Shown here: positions 55,811 to 64,000 of the stretch, one piece after another
Numbering within the stretch: the first letter of the stretch is position 1
Layout of the letters: every line of letters begins with the position of its first letter
Source: Solibacillus sp. FSL W7-1436
GTDB taxonomy: Bacteria > Bacillota > Bacilli > Bacillales_A > Planococcaceae
Assembly (NCBI RefSeq): GCF_038007305.1
Contig: NZ_JBBOWV010000001.1
Coordinates: forward strand, 3,710,501 to 3,774,500
Reading direction: 5' to 3'
Length of the DNA stretch: 64,000 nt
Position numbers and translations under genes: made by a program
The notes under the pieces: model-generated
What the model was told of the DNA's origin: nothing
Databases searched by the model: none
Seen by the model: the letters and a program-made list of their open reading frames with translations, nothing else

Positions 55811-56572
55811 TTATCCTTGTACACGGTTAATTTGGACATCTTTTAAAATTGTATTAATTACCCAGCTTGCTGCAATTAAGCCGGCAACAGATGGTACGAA
55901 TGCATTTGATGAAGGCGGTAATTGTGCTTTGCGGATTTCAGCTTCAGGCTTTCCTACATATTGTGCTACGTCAGGACGCACGACAATCGGGGATTCATCT
56001 GAAAATACAACTGTTACACCTTTTTTAATGCCTTCTTTGCGAAGTTTTGTACGAATTACTTTTGCCAGTGGATCTGTATGCGTTTTTGAAATGTCGGCAA
56101 TTTGGAAACGTGTAGGATCCATTTTATTCGCGGCACCCATACTTGAAATAATGGGAATATCGCGTTTCAGACATTCTTTCATAATGTGGATTTTGTATAT
56201 TACTGTATCGGATGCATCAATGACATAATCGATTCCCTGCGCGAAAAACTGTTCATATGTTTCTTCTGTATAAAACATATGCATGTCGATTACTTCACAC
56301 TCCGGGTTAATATCTGCAATCCGTTCTTTCATAACAGCAGATTTTGATTTTCCGACTGTTGATAAATAGGCAACCAGTTGACGATTAACATTCGTAATAT
56401 CAACATTATCTTTATCTACTAATATGATACGGCCAATCCCGCTGCGTGCACATGCTTCCGCCGCAAAAGAACCTACGCCGCCTACACCTAAAATTGCGAC
56501 TGTCGTTTCTTTAAGCTTTTCTAATCCTTCTGTTCCAATAGCTAATTCGTTTCGTGAAAATTGATGTAACAT
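55811..56572 (-). CDS. tcdA: tRNA threonylcarbamoyladenosine dehydratase
   Basis: 253 residues, E1-like ATP-dependent enzyme that cyclises t6A37 to ct6A in tRNAs. ATP-binding GVGGVGSFAAEACARSGIG, Asp in LVDKDNVDITNVNRQ and adenylation segment DYVIDASDTV. B. subtilis YrvM position. TGAGGGG precedes the ATG. Confidence 0.93.
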   Translation of the reverse strand: MLHQFSRNELAIGTEGLEKLKETTVAILGVGGVGSFAAEACARSGIGRIILVDKDNVDITNVNRQLVAYLSTVGKSKSAVMKERIADINPECEVIDMHMFYTEETYEQFFAQGIDYVIDASDTVIYKIHIMKECLKRDIPIISSMGAANKMDPTRFQIADISKTHTDPLAKVIRTKLRKEGIKKGVTVVFSDESPIVVRPDVAQYVGKPEAEIRKAQLPPSSNAFVPSVAGLIAASWVINTILKDVQINRVQG

Positions 56573-56709
56573 CTAATTTTACCCCTCAATCTTTATCATT
56601 CTACTAGGCATTATATCGACATCAATTACGAGATGCAAGCAACAATATAATGACAGAATGTAGAATTTGCATTAGGAATGCTTACTTCCCAATTATGAAC
56701 GCAAAATAA

Positions 56710-58598
56710 ATCGAGTAGGAGGCTAGCCATTAATTGGCTAGCCGACCTCTCACACCACCGTACGTACGGTTCCGTATACGGCGGTTCAATCTTTTGAGTA
56801 TCTTCGCTCGTAAAGTTGGGACAGGTCTTTCAGTCCCCACTTTACGAGCCTTTTATTTGGAATGGCTTGGTGTAAGACCTCACTTCGTGATATTCGCCAG
56901 TACCCTTTTCTTGAATGCGCTGTTTTCATCGCTTCATCATGTCGAATTCCGTATTGGCGTAATTTCGCGTATTTTGTTCGAGGTAACTTCCACCGTTTCC
57001 ATATTAATTGACGTAAGCGATGGTTTAACCATCCTTGAATTTCTTTGATGAACGTTTTCATATTGGAAACTCCGTAGTAGTTAATCCAACCAACCGTTGT
57101 TTGATTGATTCTTTTCACAATCTCACTAAATGTCCCTGTTCGTTTACGACTCGTCAGTGTTCTTAGCTTATCTTTTAGCCGTTCCTTGGCGGACTTGATT
57201 GGTCGGTATCCAACTTTCCCCACAGATTTTGTAGATGAAATCCTAAGAATGTAGCTGCTGTTGCGCCACATACTTTACTTTTCTTCTCATTGATTGTGAG
57301 ACCCAGTTCATCTTCGATAAATTTCTTCACACTTGTCATGACCCGTTCACCTGCTCTTGGCGACTTCACATAAATCACGAAATCATCCGCATAGCGAATG
57401 AATCGATGTCCTCGTTTTTCTAATTCTCTATCTAGCTTGTTTAAGTACACATTTGCTAGAATAGGAGAGAGTGGACCACCTTGAGGTGTACCTTCTGTCG
57501 TTTCAATGAGGATATCCTTGTCCAATATGCCTGAGCGTAAGAATTTCCATATTAGCTTAAGTACTATTTTATCTGTTATGAATTCTTCCAAATAAGCTCG
57601 TAGTCGCTGGTGATGAATCGTATCGAAGTAACTTTTCAAGTCACAGTCCACCACTGTTCGATAACCTTCCTCGTAATATTTCTTAGCGAGGGCAATTGCC
57701 TGGTGTTGGTTTCGACCTTTTCGAAAGCCAAAACTTTTGTCTGAAAAGTGTGGATCAATAATTGGATGGATTACTTGTAAAATGGCTTGTTGCACAACTC
57801 GGTCTAATACACATGGTATACCTAGATATCGTTTGGAGCCATCCGCTTTTGGGATAGCTACCCGCTTCACTGGTTGTGGCTGATAGGAACCATCTTTTAA
57901 TTTCCTTTTCAATGGTTCTTCATATTTTATTAAATGCGCTTTCAGTCCATCAACTGTGATACCATCGATTCCAGGTGCTCCACCATTCCCTTTTACTTTC
58001 TTGTATGCGTTCCATAGGTTTCTATGAGACGTTACTCTGTCAATTAAATTGATACTTTCTTGTTTCTTCATTTCCATGTTTACATCCCTACACACTCTTA
58101 TGTACTCTTTCGCTTCCAGCTTATCCCTCTATAAGTAGCCATCTGTTCGGTCTATACCTTGATGTTTTCTGTGTTTTGGCGGGATGTCTCCACCTCCTTG
58201 TTTCTTTCAAGATTAAAAGATTGTTCGGCCCTTCATCTTCGGTCGAAGACTACTATGGCTTCTGCTGACTTCTCTTGATTCATCTATTTATCACTAAACA
58301 AATTGTTAATTGAATAACCCTCAAGAGACCTCCCCGGGTAAGCACAACCGCCTTCCTCTCATGTAACTGCCAGATTTACTGTATGGGATTTGGGCAGTAT
58401 TGGACTTCGCTTTGTTTAGCAAGCTCATCCGTCCCAAGTCAGCCTTTTATCTGATTTCTGTTCGTCAGTTCGAGAGTTTGCGTCCGACTTCCTTCAGATT
58501 CCACGTCACCATGGACACCCTTGTCTTTCGCTAACAGTTCCTACTGCCAAGCCTGTAGTGGACTTTCACCACCAAGCTGTTGTGCATGCCGGGCACAC
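56710..58598 (-). mobile_element. group II intron (class C-like) inserted after the 6S RNA terminator
   Basis: 1889 nt. 5' end GTGTGCCCGGCATG (minus strand, from 58598), the usual group II GTGYG start. The reverse transcriptase gene lies in domain IV. Domain V is the 30-nt hairpin CCGCCGTA / TACGGTGG at 56785-56756, followed by a domain VI hairpin built on GGCTAGCC and the end ...CTACTCGAT. The 5' exon is a terminator hairpin plus TTTTTA, the target preference known for group IIC introns. Confidence 0.88.
56786..58077 (-). pseudogene. ltrA: group II intron reverse transcriptase/maturase, one frameshift
   Basis: ATG 58077. The first frame (to 57175) covers RT motifs 0-7 including GNGGAPGIDG, ETTEGTPQGGPLSPILANVY and the catalytic FIRYADDFVIYV. 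Near FLGFHL the frame is lost and continues in another (GKVGYRP to the stop at 56786), holding the maturase X domain (RTLTSRKRTGTFSEIVKRIN, WINYYG). An extra A in the AAAA run around 57225 would restore one protein of about 430 residues. No HNH endonuclease domain, consistent with class C. Confidence 0.85.
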
Positions 58599-58632
58599 TA
58601 AAAATACTCTTCTACATGAAAGTAGAAGAGTA
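58599..58632 (-). terminator. terminator of the 6S RNA gene, split by the intron
   Basis: TACTCTTCTAC / GTAGAAGAGTA stem with 6-nt loop followed by TTTTTA; the intron begins at the next base. Confidence 0.85.
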
Positions 58633-58639
58633 AAATTAG

Positions 58640-58847
58640 AAATGGACGAATCCCAAATATGCCGTCTTGCTACAACATCGTTTTGATCCCGCGTCTATAG
58701 CAAGGGGGTGCACTAATCGCAGCGTTAAACTTCCCGCTCCAGATGGGGCATGTTTGCTTCTACGGTAATAGTAGCTCCCAACGATTTATTGTTCGGTCAA
58801 AAGTGTTTAGTAACAAATATAGCGACGAACACTTCAGGATTCGTATT
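58640..58847 (-). ncRNA. bsrA: 6S RNA (6S-1/BsrA type)
   Basis: About 205 nt. The 5' and 3' ends pair (ACGAATCC with GGATTCGT). The 5' side of the central bubble contains ACTTTTGACCGAAC (58804-58791, minus), the template from which RNA polymerase makes product RNA in B. subtilis 6S-1 (GTTCGGTCAAAA). It lies between aspS and tcdA, exactly as bsrA. It binds the housekeeping polymerase in stationary phase. Confidence 0.9.
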
Positions 58848-58853
58848 ACTGTT

Positions 58854-58882
58854 ATATTAACACCAATATTCTGATTATTCAA
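58854..58882 (-). promoter_or_regulatory. sigma-A promoter of 6S RNA
   Basis: TTGAAT (58882-58877) and TAATAT (58859-58854) with 17-bp spacing; predicted start about 58847 falls at the closing stem. Confidence 0.7.
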
Positions 58883-58958
58883 TCGAAAACATCCCATTCT
58901 TATAAATTATTAAAATTGTACTAACTTTTTAGAAATAAATGGTACAATTTTACTTTTC

Positions 58959-58995
58959 AAAAAAAGGTACTTCTTCCCGAGAGAAAAAGTACCTT
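58959..58995 (-). terminator. terminator of hisS-aspS
   Basis: AAGGTACTT / AAGTACCTT stem followed by TTTTTT on the minus strand. Confidence 0.9.
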
Positions 58996-59001
58996 AACAT
59001 G

Positions 59002-60774
59002 TTATTTTTTTGCTGTTGCTGCGATACGCAAGCTTAACTCTTCAAGCTGTGCATCGGAAACCGGTGATGGTGCATCTGTCAATAAACAGCTTGCAGTTGC
59101 TGTTTTCGGGAATGCAATTGTATCACGTAAGTTTGTACGGCCTGCAAGAAGCATTACTAATCGGTCAAGGCCCATTGCCAAACCACCATGTGGAGGAACA
59201 CCGTAGTCAAATGCTTCCAGTAAGAAACCGAATTGTGCACGCGCTTCTTCTTCACTGAACCCTAGCAGTTCAAACATTTTTGCCTGTAAATCAGGCTCAT
59301 AAATACGAAGTGACCCGCCGCCAAGCTCATAACCGTTTAATACGATATCATAGGCTTGAGCACGAACTTCTTTAGGGTTTGTATTCATTAACTCCAAATC
59401 TTCATCAAATGGACGAGTGAATGGATGGTGGGCCGCATAATAACGACCTTCCGCCTCATCGTATTCGAATAATGGCCAATCAACAATCCATAGGAATTCG
59501 AATTTCGATTCATCGATTAAGCCTAATTCTTTTCCTAATTTTAAACGTAATGCGCCTAGTGCGTCTGCGACTACAGAAGATTTATCTGCAACGAATAATA
59601 ATAAGTCACCAGCTTGCGCTTCTGTTGCCTGGACAATTCCGTCCGCTGCTTCTCCTTCGAAGAACTTCGCGATTGGGCCATTCAATCCTTCTTCCGTCAC
59701 TTTTAACCAAGCTAGACCTTTTGCTCCGTAACGGCCTGCAAATTCACCTAATGCATCAATATCTTTACGAGAATAGTTTGCTGCCGCGCCTTTTACATTG
59801 ATTGCCTTCACTTCGCCGCCATTTGCTACGGCATTTGCAAATACACCGAAAGCAGATTCTTTCACAATATCTGAAAGCTGTTTTAATTCCAGTCCGAAAC
59901 GTACATCCGGTTTATCTGAACCGAAACGATCCATTGCTTCTTTATAGCTCATGCGTGCGAATGGTGTAACAACATCAATACCTTTTACATCTTTCATAAC
60001 CTGAGTAAGAAGACGCTCATTCATTTCGATAATTTCATCCATTGATAAGAATGAAGTTTCAATGTCTACTTGTGTAAATTCAGGCTGACGGTCCGCACGT
60101 AAGTCTTCATCACGGAAGCATCGAGCGATTTGGAAGTACTTCTCAAAGCCACCTACCATTAAAAGCTGTTTAAACAGCTGTGGCGATTGCGGCAATGCAT
60201 AAAATTCGCCGTCATGTACACGTGATGGTACTAAATAGTCACGTGCTCCTTCTGGTGTTGATTTCGTTAAAATTGGTGTTTCAACTTCCAGGAAGCCTTC
60301 ATTTTGCAAGAAATTACGGATTGTACGTGTTACATCAGAGCGCATTTTAAATGTGTCATACATTACAGGACGACGTAAATCTAAATAACGGTACTTCAAA
60401 CGTAATTCTTCCGAAACCTCCGCATTGTTATCGATTGCGAATGGAGGGTTTTTAGCTTCATTAATAATCGTCAGTTCAGAAGCTGCCACTTCAATTTCGC
60501 CTGTTTTCATATTTTTATTGATTTGAGTCGCATCACGTAAAACAACTTTACCCTTTACTTCAATGACAAACTCATTACGAATTTTATTTGCAAGTTCCAA
60601 AGCGTCTTTCGCCTGGTCACCGAAAACTACTTGTACGATGCCTTCACGGTCACGCATATCTACGAAAATTAATCCGCCTAAATCACGACGTTTTTGTACC
60701 CAACCTTTTAATACTACTTCCTGTCCCGCTTCTGCAGCTGTTACTAAACCGCATGCATGTGTTCTTTGCGCCAT
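59002..60774 (-). CDS. aspS: aspartyl-tRNA synthetase
   Basis: 590 residues, bacterial-type class II enzyme: anticodon-binding OB fold (about 15-105), motif 2 [20 protein letters not shown], bacterial GAD insertion (about 290-420), motif 3 [12 protein letters not shown]. Charges tRNA-Asp, and in organisms using the indirect pathway also tRNA-Asn. GGAGGAATAACA precedes the ATG. Follows hisS by 14 bp. Confidence 0.96.
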   Translation of the reverse strand: MAQRTHACGLVTAAEAGQEVVLKGWVQKRRDLGGLIFVDMRDREGIVQVVFGDQAKDALELANKIRNEFVIEVKGKVVLRDATQINKNMKTGEIEVAASELTIINEAKNPPFAIDNNAEVSEELRLKYRYLDLRRPVMYDTFKMRSDVTRTIRNFLQNEGFLEVETPILTKSTPEGARDYLVPSRVHDGEFYALPQSPQLFKQLLMVGGFEKYFQIARCFRDEDLRADRQPEFTQVDIETSFLSMDEIIEMNERLLTQVMKDVKGIDVVTPFARMSYKEAMDRFGSDKPDVRFGLELKQLSDIVKESAFGVFANAVANGGEVKAINVKGAAANYSRKDIDALGEFAGRYGAKGLAWLKVTEEGLNGPIAKFFEGEAADGIVQATEAQAGDLLLFVADKSSVVADALGALRLKLGKELGLIDESKFEFLWIVDWPLFEYDEAEGRYYAAHHPFTRPFDEDLELMNTNPKEVRAQAYDIVLNGYELGGGSLRIYEPDLQAKMFELLGFSEEEARAQFGFLLEAFDYGVPPHGGLAMGLDRLVMLLAGRTNLRDTIAFPKTATASCLLTDAPSPVSDAQLEELSLRIAATAKK

Positions 60775-60788
60775 TGTTATTCCTCCAA

Positions 60789-62057
60789 CTATTTATTTTC
60801 TAAAACGTATTGGACAAGCTGACCGAATTCCACTTTTGTCTGATCGCCTGTTTCCATTGTTTTGACGTTTACTGCTTGCTCTTCTAATTCTGACTCACCT
60901 AGTACAATGACAAATTTTGCATTTGCACGGTCGGCTGCTTTCATTTGCGCCTTCATTTTCCGGTCTAAATAATCCATATCTGCTGAAATGCCCTTTGCAC
61001 GGAATGAACTTACAAGCTCCACTGCTTTTAGTTTTGCCTCTTCGCCCATTGCTACAACATACATTTCCAGATTATTACCCGTTTCAAGCTCAATATTTTT
61101 TGCTTCCAGCGCTAATAATAATCGTTCAATTGACAGGGCAAATCCGATACCAGGTGATTCCGGTCCGCCAATATCTTCAACTAAACCATTATAGCGACCG
61201 CCACCGCAAAGTGTTGTAATTGAACCGAACCCATCGCCGGTAATCATAATTTCAAACGCTGTATGGTTGTAGTAATCAAGACCTCGTACTAAGTTAGGGT
61301 CCACTTCATAGGAGATGCCCAGCACATCTAAATATTGTTTTACTTTCGTGAAGTATTCCGCAGAAGAATCCGTTAAATAATTTGTTAATGCCGGTGCAGT
61401 AGCCATTGCCGGGTGTTTTGCATCTACTTTACAATCTAAAATGCGTAAAGGATTTTTCTCCAGACGACTTTGACAATCACCGCAAAGCTCCCCAACGACC
61501 GGAGTGAAATGCTCGATTAACGCGCTACGGTGTGCATCACGCGTCTCTTTGTCACCTAACGAATTGATGACTAACTTTAAATCCGTCAAGCCGAGTGTTG
61601 TATACACATCCATTGCAAGCGCCATTACTTCCGCATCAATCGCCGGATCGGCCGAACCGATCGCTTCTACACCAAACTGAACGAATTGGCGATAGCGGCC
61701 TGCCTGCTGACGTTCATAACGGAACATTGGACCTGTGTAATAAAGTTTGACCGGCTGATCGGCCTGACCGAACATTTTATGCTCCACATATGCACGTACC
61801 GCTGAAGCTGTTCCTTCTGGACGTAATGTTAACGAACGATTTCCTTTGTCCGTAAATGTATACATTTCTTTTTGAACGATATCTGTTGTATCGCCTACAC
61901 CACGTTGGAATAGTTCTGTTGACTCAAACATTGGTGTGCGAATTTCGTTATAGCGGTATTTATCACATAAATCACGAATGACACGTTCTACATACTGCCA
62001 TTTTTCGGATTGACCCGGTAAAATATCCTGTGTTCCTTTAGGTACTTTAAAATTCAT
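60789..62057 (-). CDS. hisS: histidyl-tRNA synthetase
   Basis: 422 residues. Class II motif 2 [20 protein letters not shown], histidine-binding [14 protein letters not shown] and GGGRYNGL. Starts [15 protein letters not shown] with AGGAGTG upstream. Downstream of a T-box leader and co-transcribed with aspS. Confidence 0.96.
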   Translation of the reverse strand: MNFKVPKGTQDILPGQSEKWQYVERVIRDLCDKYRYNEIRTPMFESTELFQRGVGDTTDIVQKEMYTFTDKGNRSLTLRPEGTASAVRAYVEHKMFGQADQPVKLYYTGPMFRYERQQAGRYRQFVQFGVEAIGSADPAIDAEVMALAMDVYTTLGLTDLKLVINSLGDKETRDAHRSALIEHFTPVVGELCGDCQSRLEKNPLRILDCKVDAKHPAMATAPALTNYLTDSSAEYFTKVKQYLDVLGISYEVDPNLVRGLDYYNHTAFEIMITGDGFGSITTLCGGGRYNGLVEDIGGPESPGIGFALSIERLLLALEAKNIELETGNNLEMYVVAMGEEAKLKAVELVSSFRAKGISADMDYLDRKMKAQMKAADRANAKFVIVLGESELEEQAVNVKTMETGDQTKVEFGQLVQYVLENK

Positions 62058-62113
62058 TAAAAGCACTCCTCTCTTAGTTGACCAAACTGTTCGCGTGCTA
62101 TTTAAGAAGAAAA

Positions 62114-62390
62114 TAAAAAAAGCCCCCGTCCCTTGCAAAAACTGCAAGGGACGAAAGCTTGTATAATCTTCCGCGGTTCCACCCTAATTGATGTATGACT
62201 ACATCCTCTCGAATTCGGATAACGGCCGATTCCGTCTTCCCCTACTAGAAAAATTTTTTTCGAGGAAACGCCTCTCAACTGTTGTTCACATGTTACATAC
62301 TGCAGGAAAGATTACAGCCTAAGTCTCTCCCTCTCTTTTCAGCATTGGCAACCGCTACTTGTTTGGTCATTGGCAATGTTACTTTTGTTA
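62114..62390 (-). promoter_or_regulatory. T-box leader of hisS-aspS
   Basis: T-box sequence AGGGTGGAACCGCGG (62185-62171, minus strand) and a terminator CGTCCCTTGCA / TGCAAGGGACG followed by a T-rich tract (62153-62114). Stem I is visible upstream (AGAGAGGGAGAGAC). The specifier codon cannot be assigned with confidence. Confidence 0.9.
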
Positions 62391-62534
62391 AATTAACACT
62401 AATCTTAATGATGTCATGACAAGTTGTCAACCATTTTCAAAAAAACGCTATATTTTTTGTCATAAATACTTTTATAATATAAGGGTATATAGTGAAAGGA
62501 TCATTTAATTAAAATTATTTAAAAGGAGGAAACT

Positions 62535-64000
62535 ATGAAAAAAAATAAAATAATATTAGGTTTATCATTTTTATTATTATTCACGTCGATTTTTCCGTAT
62601 TATTTTTCCGCTCGTCCGGCTCATGCCAACGGGGAACCGTTATATGTAAACGCGGAAATTTTATATTTACGTGAAGGTCCGGGTCTATCCTATCCGATAC
62701 TCGATACGTTAAAAGAGGGAACTGAGATTATTTCGATTGAAAAACAAGGTGACTGGCACCATGTTCAAGTCGGACAGCAGGAAGGATGGGTAGCGTCATG
62801 GCTTGTAAAAACAGCAAGCGGGCAATCAGACTCGTCAACTGAAAAAACAGTCATTTCTCAAGTAAACTCTTTAAATGTTCGTGTAGCCCCATCATTATCC
62901 GCTTCTGCACTGACAAAAATCTCTTCCGGAACGGAAAGCAAATTTTTAAAACAAGATCAGGATTGGATTCAGATTCAATTCGGCGAGATAACAGGTTGGG
63001 TATTTGCGGAATATGTCACAGTAAAAGAAGCAAAGACAGAAGCGCCGGCTGCCCCTTCTGATAATGGGCAACAGGAACAGTCAAATGAACCAATACAACA
63101 AATTGACCCCAATACATTTACCATTAACGTAAATGCTGTCAATATCCGAAAAAAACCTGATCTTACTGCAAAAAAATTAGGACTTGCCACTGAAGGACAA
63201 CAATTCAAAGTTGTCAGCCGTGATCATAATTGGGTCGAAATAGAATATGAAAAAGGTAAAAAAGGTTGGATTTACAGTTTTTACGGAACATTTACAAAAC
63301 AATTGAAACAAAATCCTTCATCTGAAAAAGAAGATACGAAAAACTTTGTTACGATTATTTATAACGGGACAAATTTAAGGGAATCCCCTTCGACTTCTTC
63401 AAATGTTGTTGTCATTGCAGATGCTGGCCATACATATCCGATAGTGGAAAGTGAAGGCGACTGGTTTAAAATCGCGGTAAATGATCGCCAAACCGCATAT
63501 GTCGCAAACTGGGTTGTAAGTGAAAACAATTCACAACGAACTACATCCAAAAACCAAACAAATGAGGCAGCCGAACGTAAAAAAGGTACATTAAAGGGCT
63601 TAACAATTGTACTGGATGCCGGTCATGGCGGTAACGACCGTGGTACTACCGGTGTTCGCGGAACAGACGAAAAGGATATAAATATTATTACAGCAGAAAT
63701 GCTCCGTTCCAAATTACAGGCAGCCGGTGCAGATGTTATCATGACACGTGAATCCGATATATTTGTCGACTTGCGAAAGCGTGTTGCAGTATCACATCAG
63801 GCAGGAGCCGATGCGTTTATCAGTATTCACTATGATGCAAACGAAGATAGTTCGGTGAGCGGTTTTACGACCTATTACACGAACGGTTATCAGCAAAAGC
63901 TTGCGGAATATGTTCATGAAGGATTGGCGTCGAAAGTTAACTTGAAGGATCGCGGTCCACGCTTCGGCAACTATTTAGTACTGCGTGAAAACCGTCAAAA
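62535..64000 (+). CDS. yrvJ: N-acetylmuramoyl-L-alanine amidase with four SH3 domains (runs off the window)
   Basis: At least 488 residues; no stop before the window end. Signal peptide to AHA-NG (residue 31). Four bacterial SH3 repeats follow (YVNAEILYLREGPG, VNSLNVRVAPS, VNAVNIRKKPD, YNGTNLRESPS), then an Amidase_3 domain with zinc ligands in IVLDAGHGGNDRGT, DEKDIN and FISIHYDAN. Cleaves the amide between MurNAc and the stem peptide. AAAGGAGG precedes the ATG. Divergent from hisS as B. subtilis yrvJ. Confidence 0.92.
   Translation, partial: MKKNKIILGLSFLLLFTSIFPYYFSARPAHANGEPLYVNAEILYLREGPGLSYPILDTLKEGTEIISIEKQGDWHHVQVGQQEGWVASWLVKTASGQSDSSTEKTVISQVNSLNVRVAPSLSASALTKISSGTESKFLKQDQDWIQIQFGEITGWVFAEYVTVKEAKTEAPAAPSDNGQQEQSNEPIQQIDPNTFTINVNAVNIRKKPDLTAKKLGLATEGQQFKVVSRDHNWVEIEYEKGKKGWIYSFYGTFTKQLKQNPSSEKEDTKNFVTIIYNGTNLRESPSTSSNVVVIADAGHTYPIVESEGDWFKIAVNDRQTAYVANWVVSENNSQRTTSKNQTNEAAERKKGTLKGLTIVLDAGHGGNDRGTTGVRGTDEKDINIITAEMLRSKLQAAGADVIMTRESDIFVDLRKRVAVSHQAGADAFISIHYDANEDSSVSGFTTYYTNGYQQKLAEYVHEGLASKVNLKDRGPRFGNYLVLRENRQ

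Overview
The window looks like a chromosomal segment of a low-G+C Gram-positive bacterium of the order Bacillales, most likely a Planococcaceae (Solibacillus/Lysinibacillus-like) organism. The family placement is inference. It rests on gene orders matching Bacillus subtilis blocks (yqhL-lipM-gcv, comG, yqgY/X/W/S/Q/N, yrrB-mnmA-iscS-cymR-rarA-tcdA-6S-aspS-hisS-yrvJ), strong GGAGG ribosome binding sites with frequent GTG/TTG starts, a B12-dependent NrdJ and a kynurenine operon. No phage, plasmid origin, CRISPR array, tRNA or rRNA is visible.

Layout. 1-5.4 kb: the start of a chemotaxis receptor, then a minus-strand operon kynU-kynA-Na+ symporter-kynB that turns tryptophan into anthranilate. 5.4-7.2 kb: an ECF sigma factor with a putative membrane anti-sigma partner and a small basic protein. 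7.2-12.3 kb: pstSCAB-phoU plus an orphan response regulator, headed by a textbook PHO box. 12.6-19.2 kb: trhO, a 49-residue membrane peptide, a VOC-family remnant, a prolyl-4-hydroxylase-like oxygenase, a DUF2071 protein and a response regulator/ABC transporter/histidine kinase cassette. 19.4-22.9 kb: nrdJ split by two group I introns and preceded by paired NrdR boxes. 23-29 kb: lipM, yqhL and gcvT-gcvPA-gcvPB under a tandem glycine riboswitch. 29-34 kb: aroK and comGA-GG. 34-43 kb: yqg-type genes, an LTA synthase family protein, rpmG, MFS and DegV proteins and a glutathione peroxidase. 43-49 kb: a second ECF/membrane-partner pair, trpE-trpG with a T-box, and a TPR/degenerate-GGDEF protein. 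49-64 kb: tRNA thiolation and cysteine genes, rarA, tcdA, 6S RNA, aspS-hisS with a T-box, and the start of a cell wall amidase.

The most striking features are self-splicing or mobile RNAs. In nrdJ, each intervening sequence has a 5' exon ending in T, an intron ending in G, a P1 helix with the splice-site U.G pair and a 6-bp P7. Removing both gives one 855-residue reading frame, with one junction inside the catalytic NPCGE motif. The larger intron carries a decayed endonuclease-like ORF. At 56.7-58.6 kb a group II intron, probably class C, sits in the U-tract of the 6S RNA terminator, and its reverse transcriptase has one frameshift. The 6S RNA keeps the exact product-RNA template motif known from B. 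subtilis 6S-1.

A further unexplained item is a roughly 110-nt, hairpin-rich intercistronic element. It is present in two diverged copies (after kynA and after phoU) with compensatory stem changes. A different hairpin-rich element lies between gcvT and gcvPA. Regulation readable from sequence covers phosphate (PhoP), deoxynucleotide need (NrdR), glycine (riboswitch), uncharged tRNA (two T-boxes), competence (ComK-like box) and ECF autoregulation.
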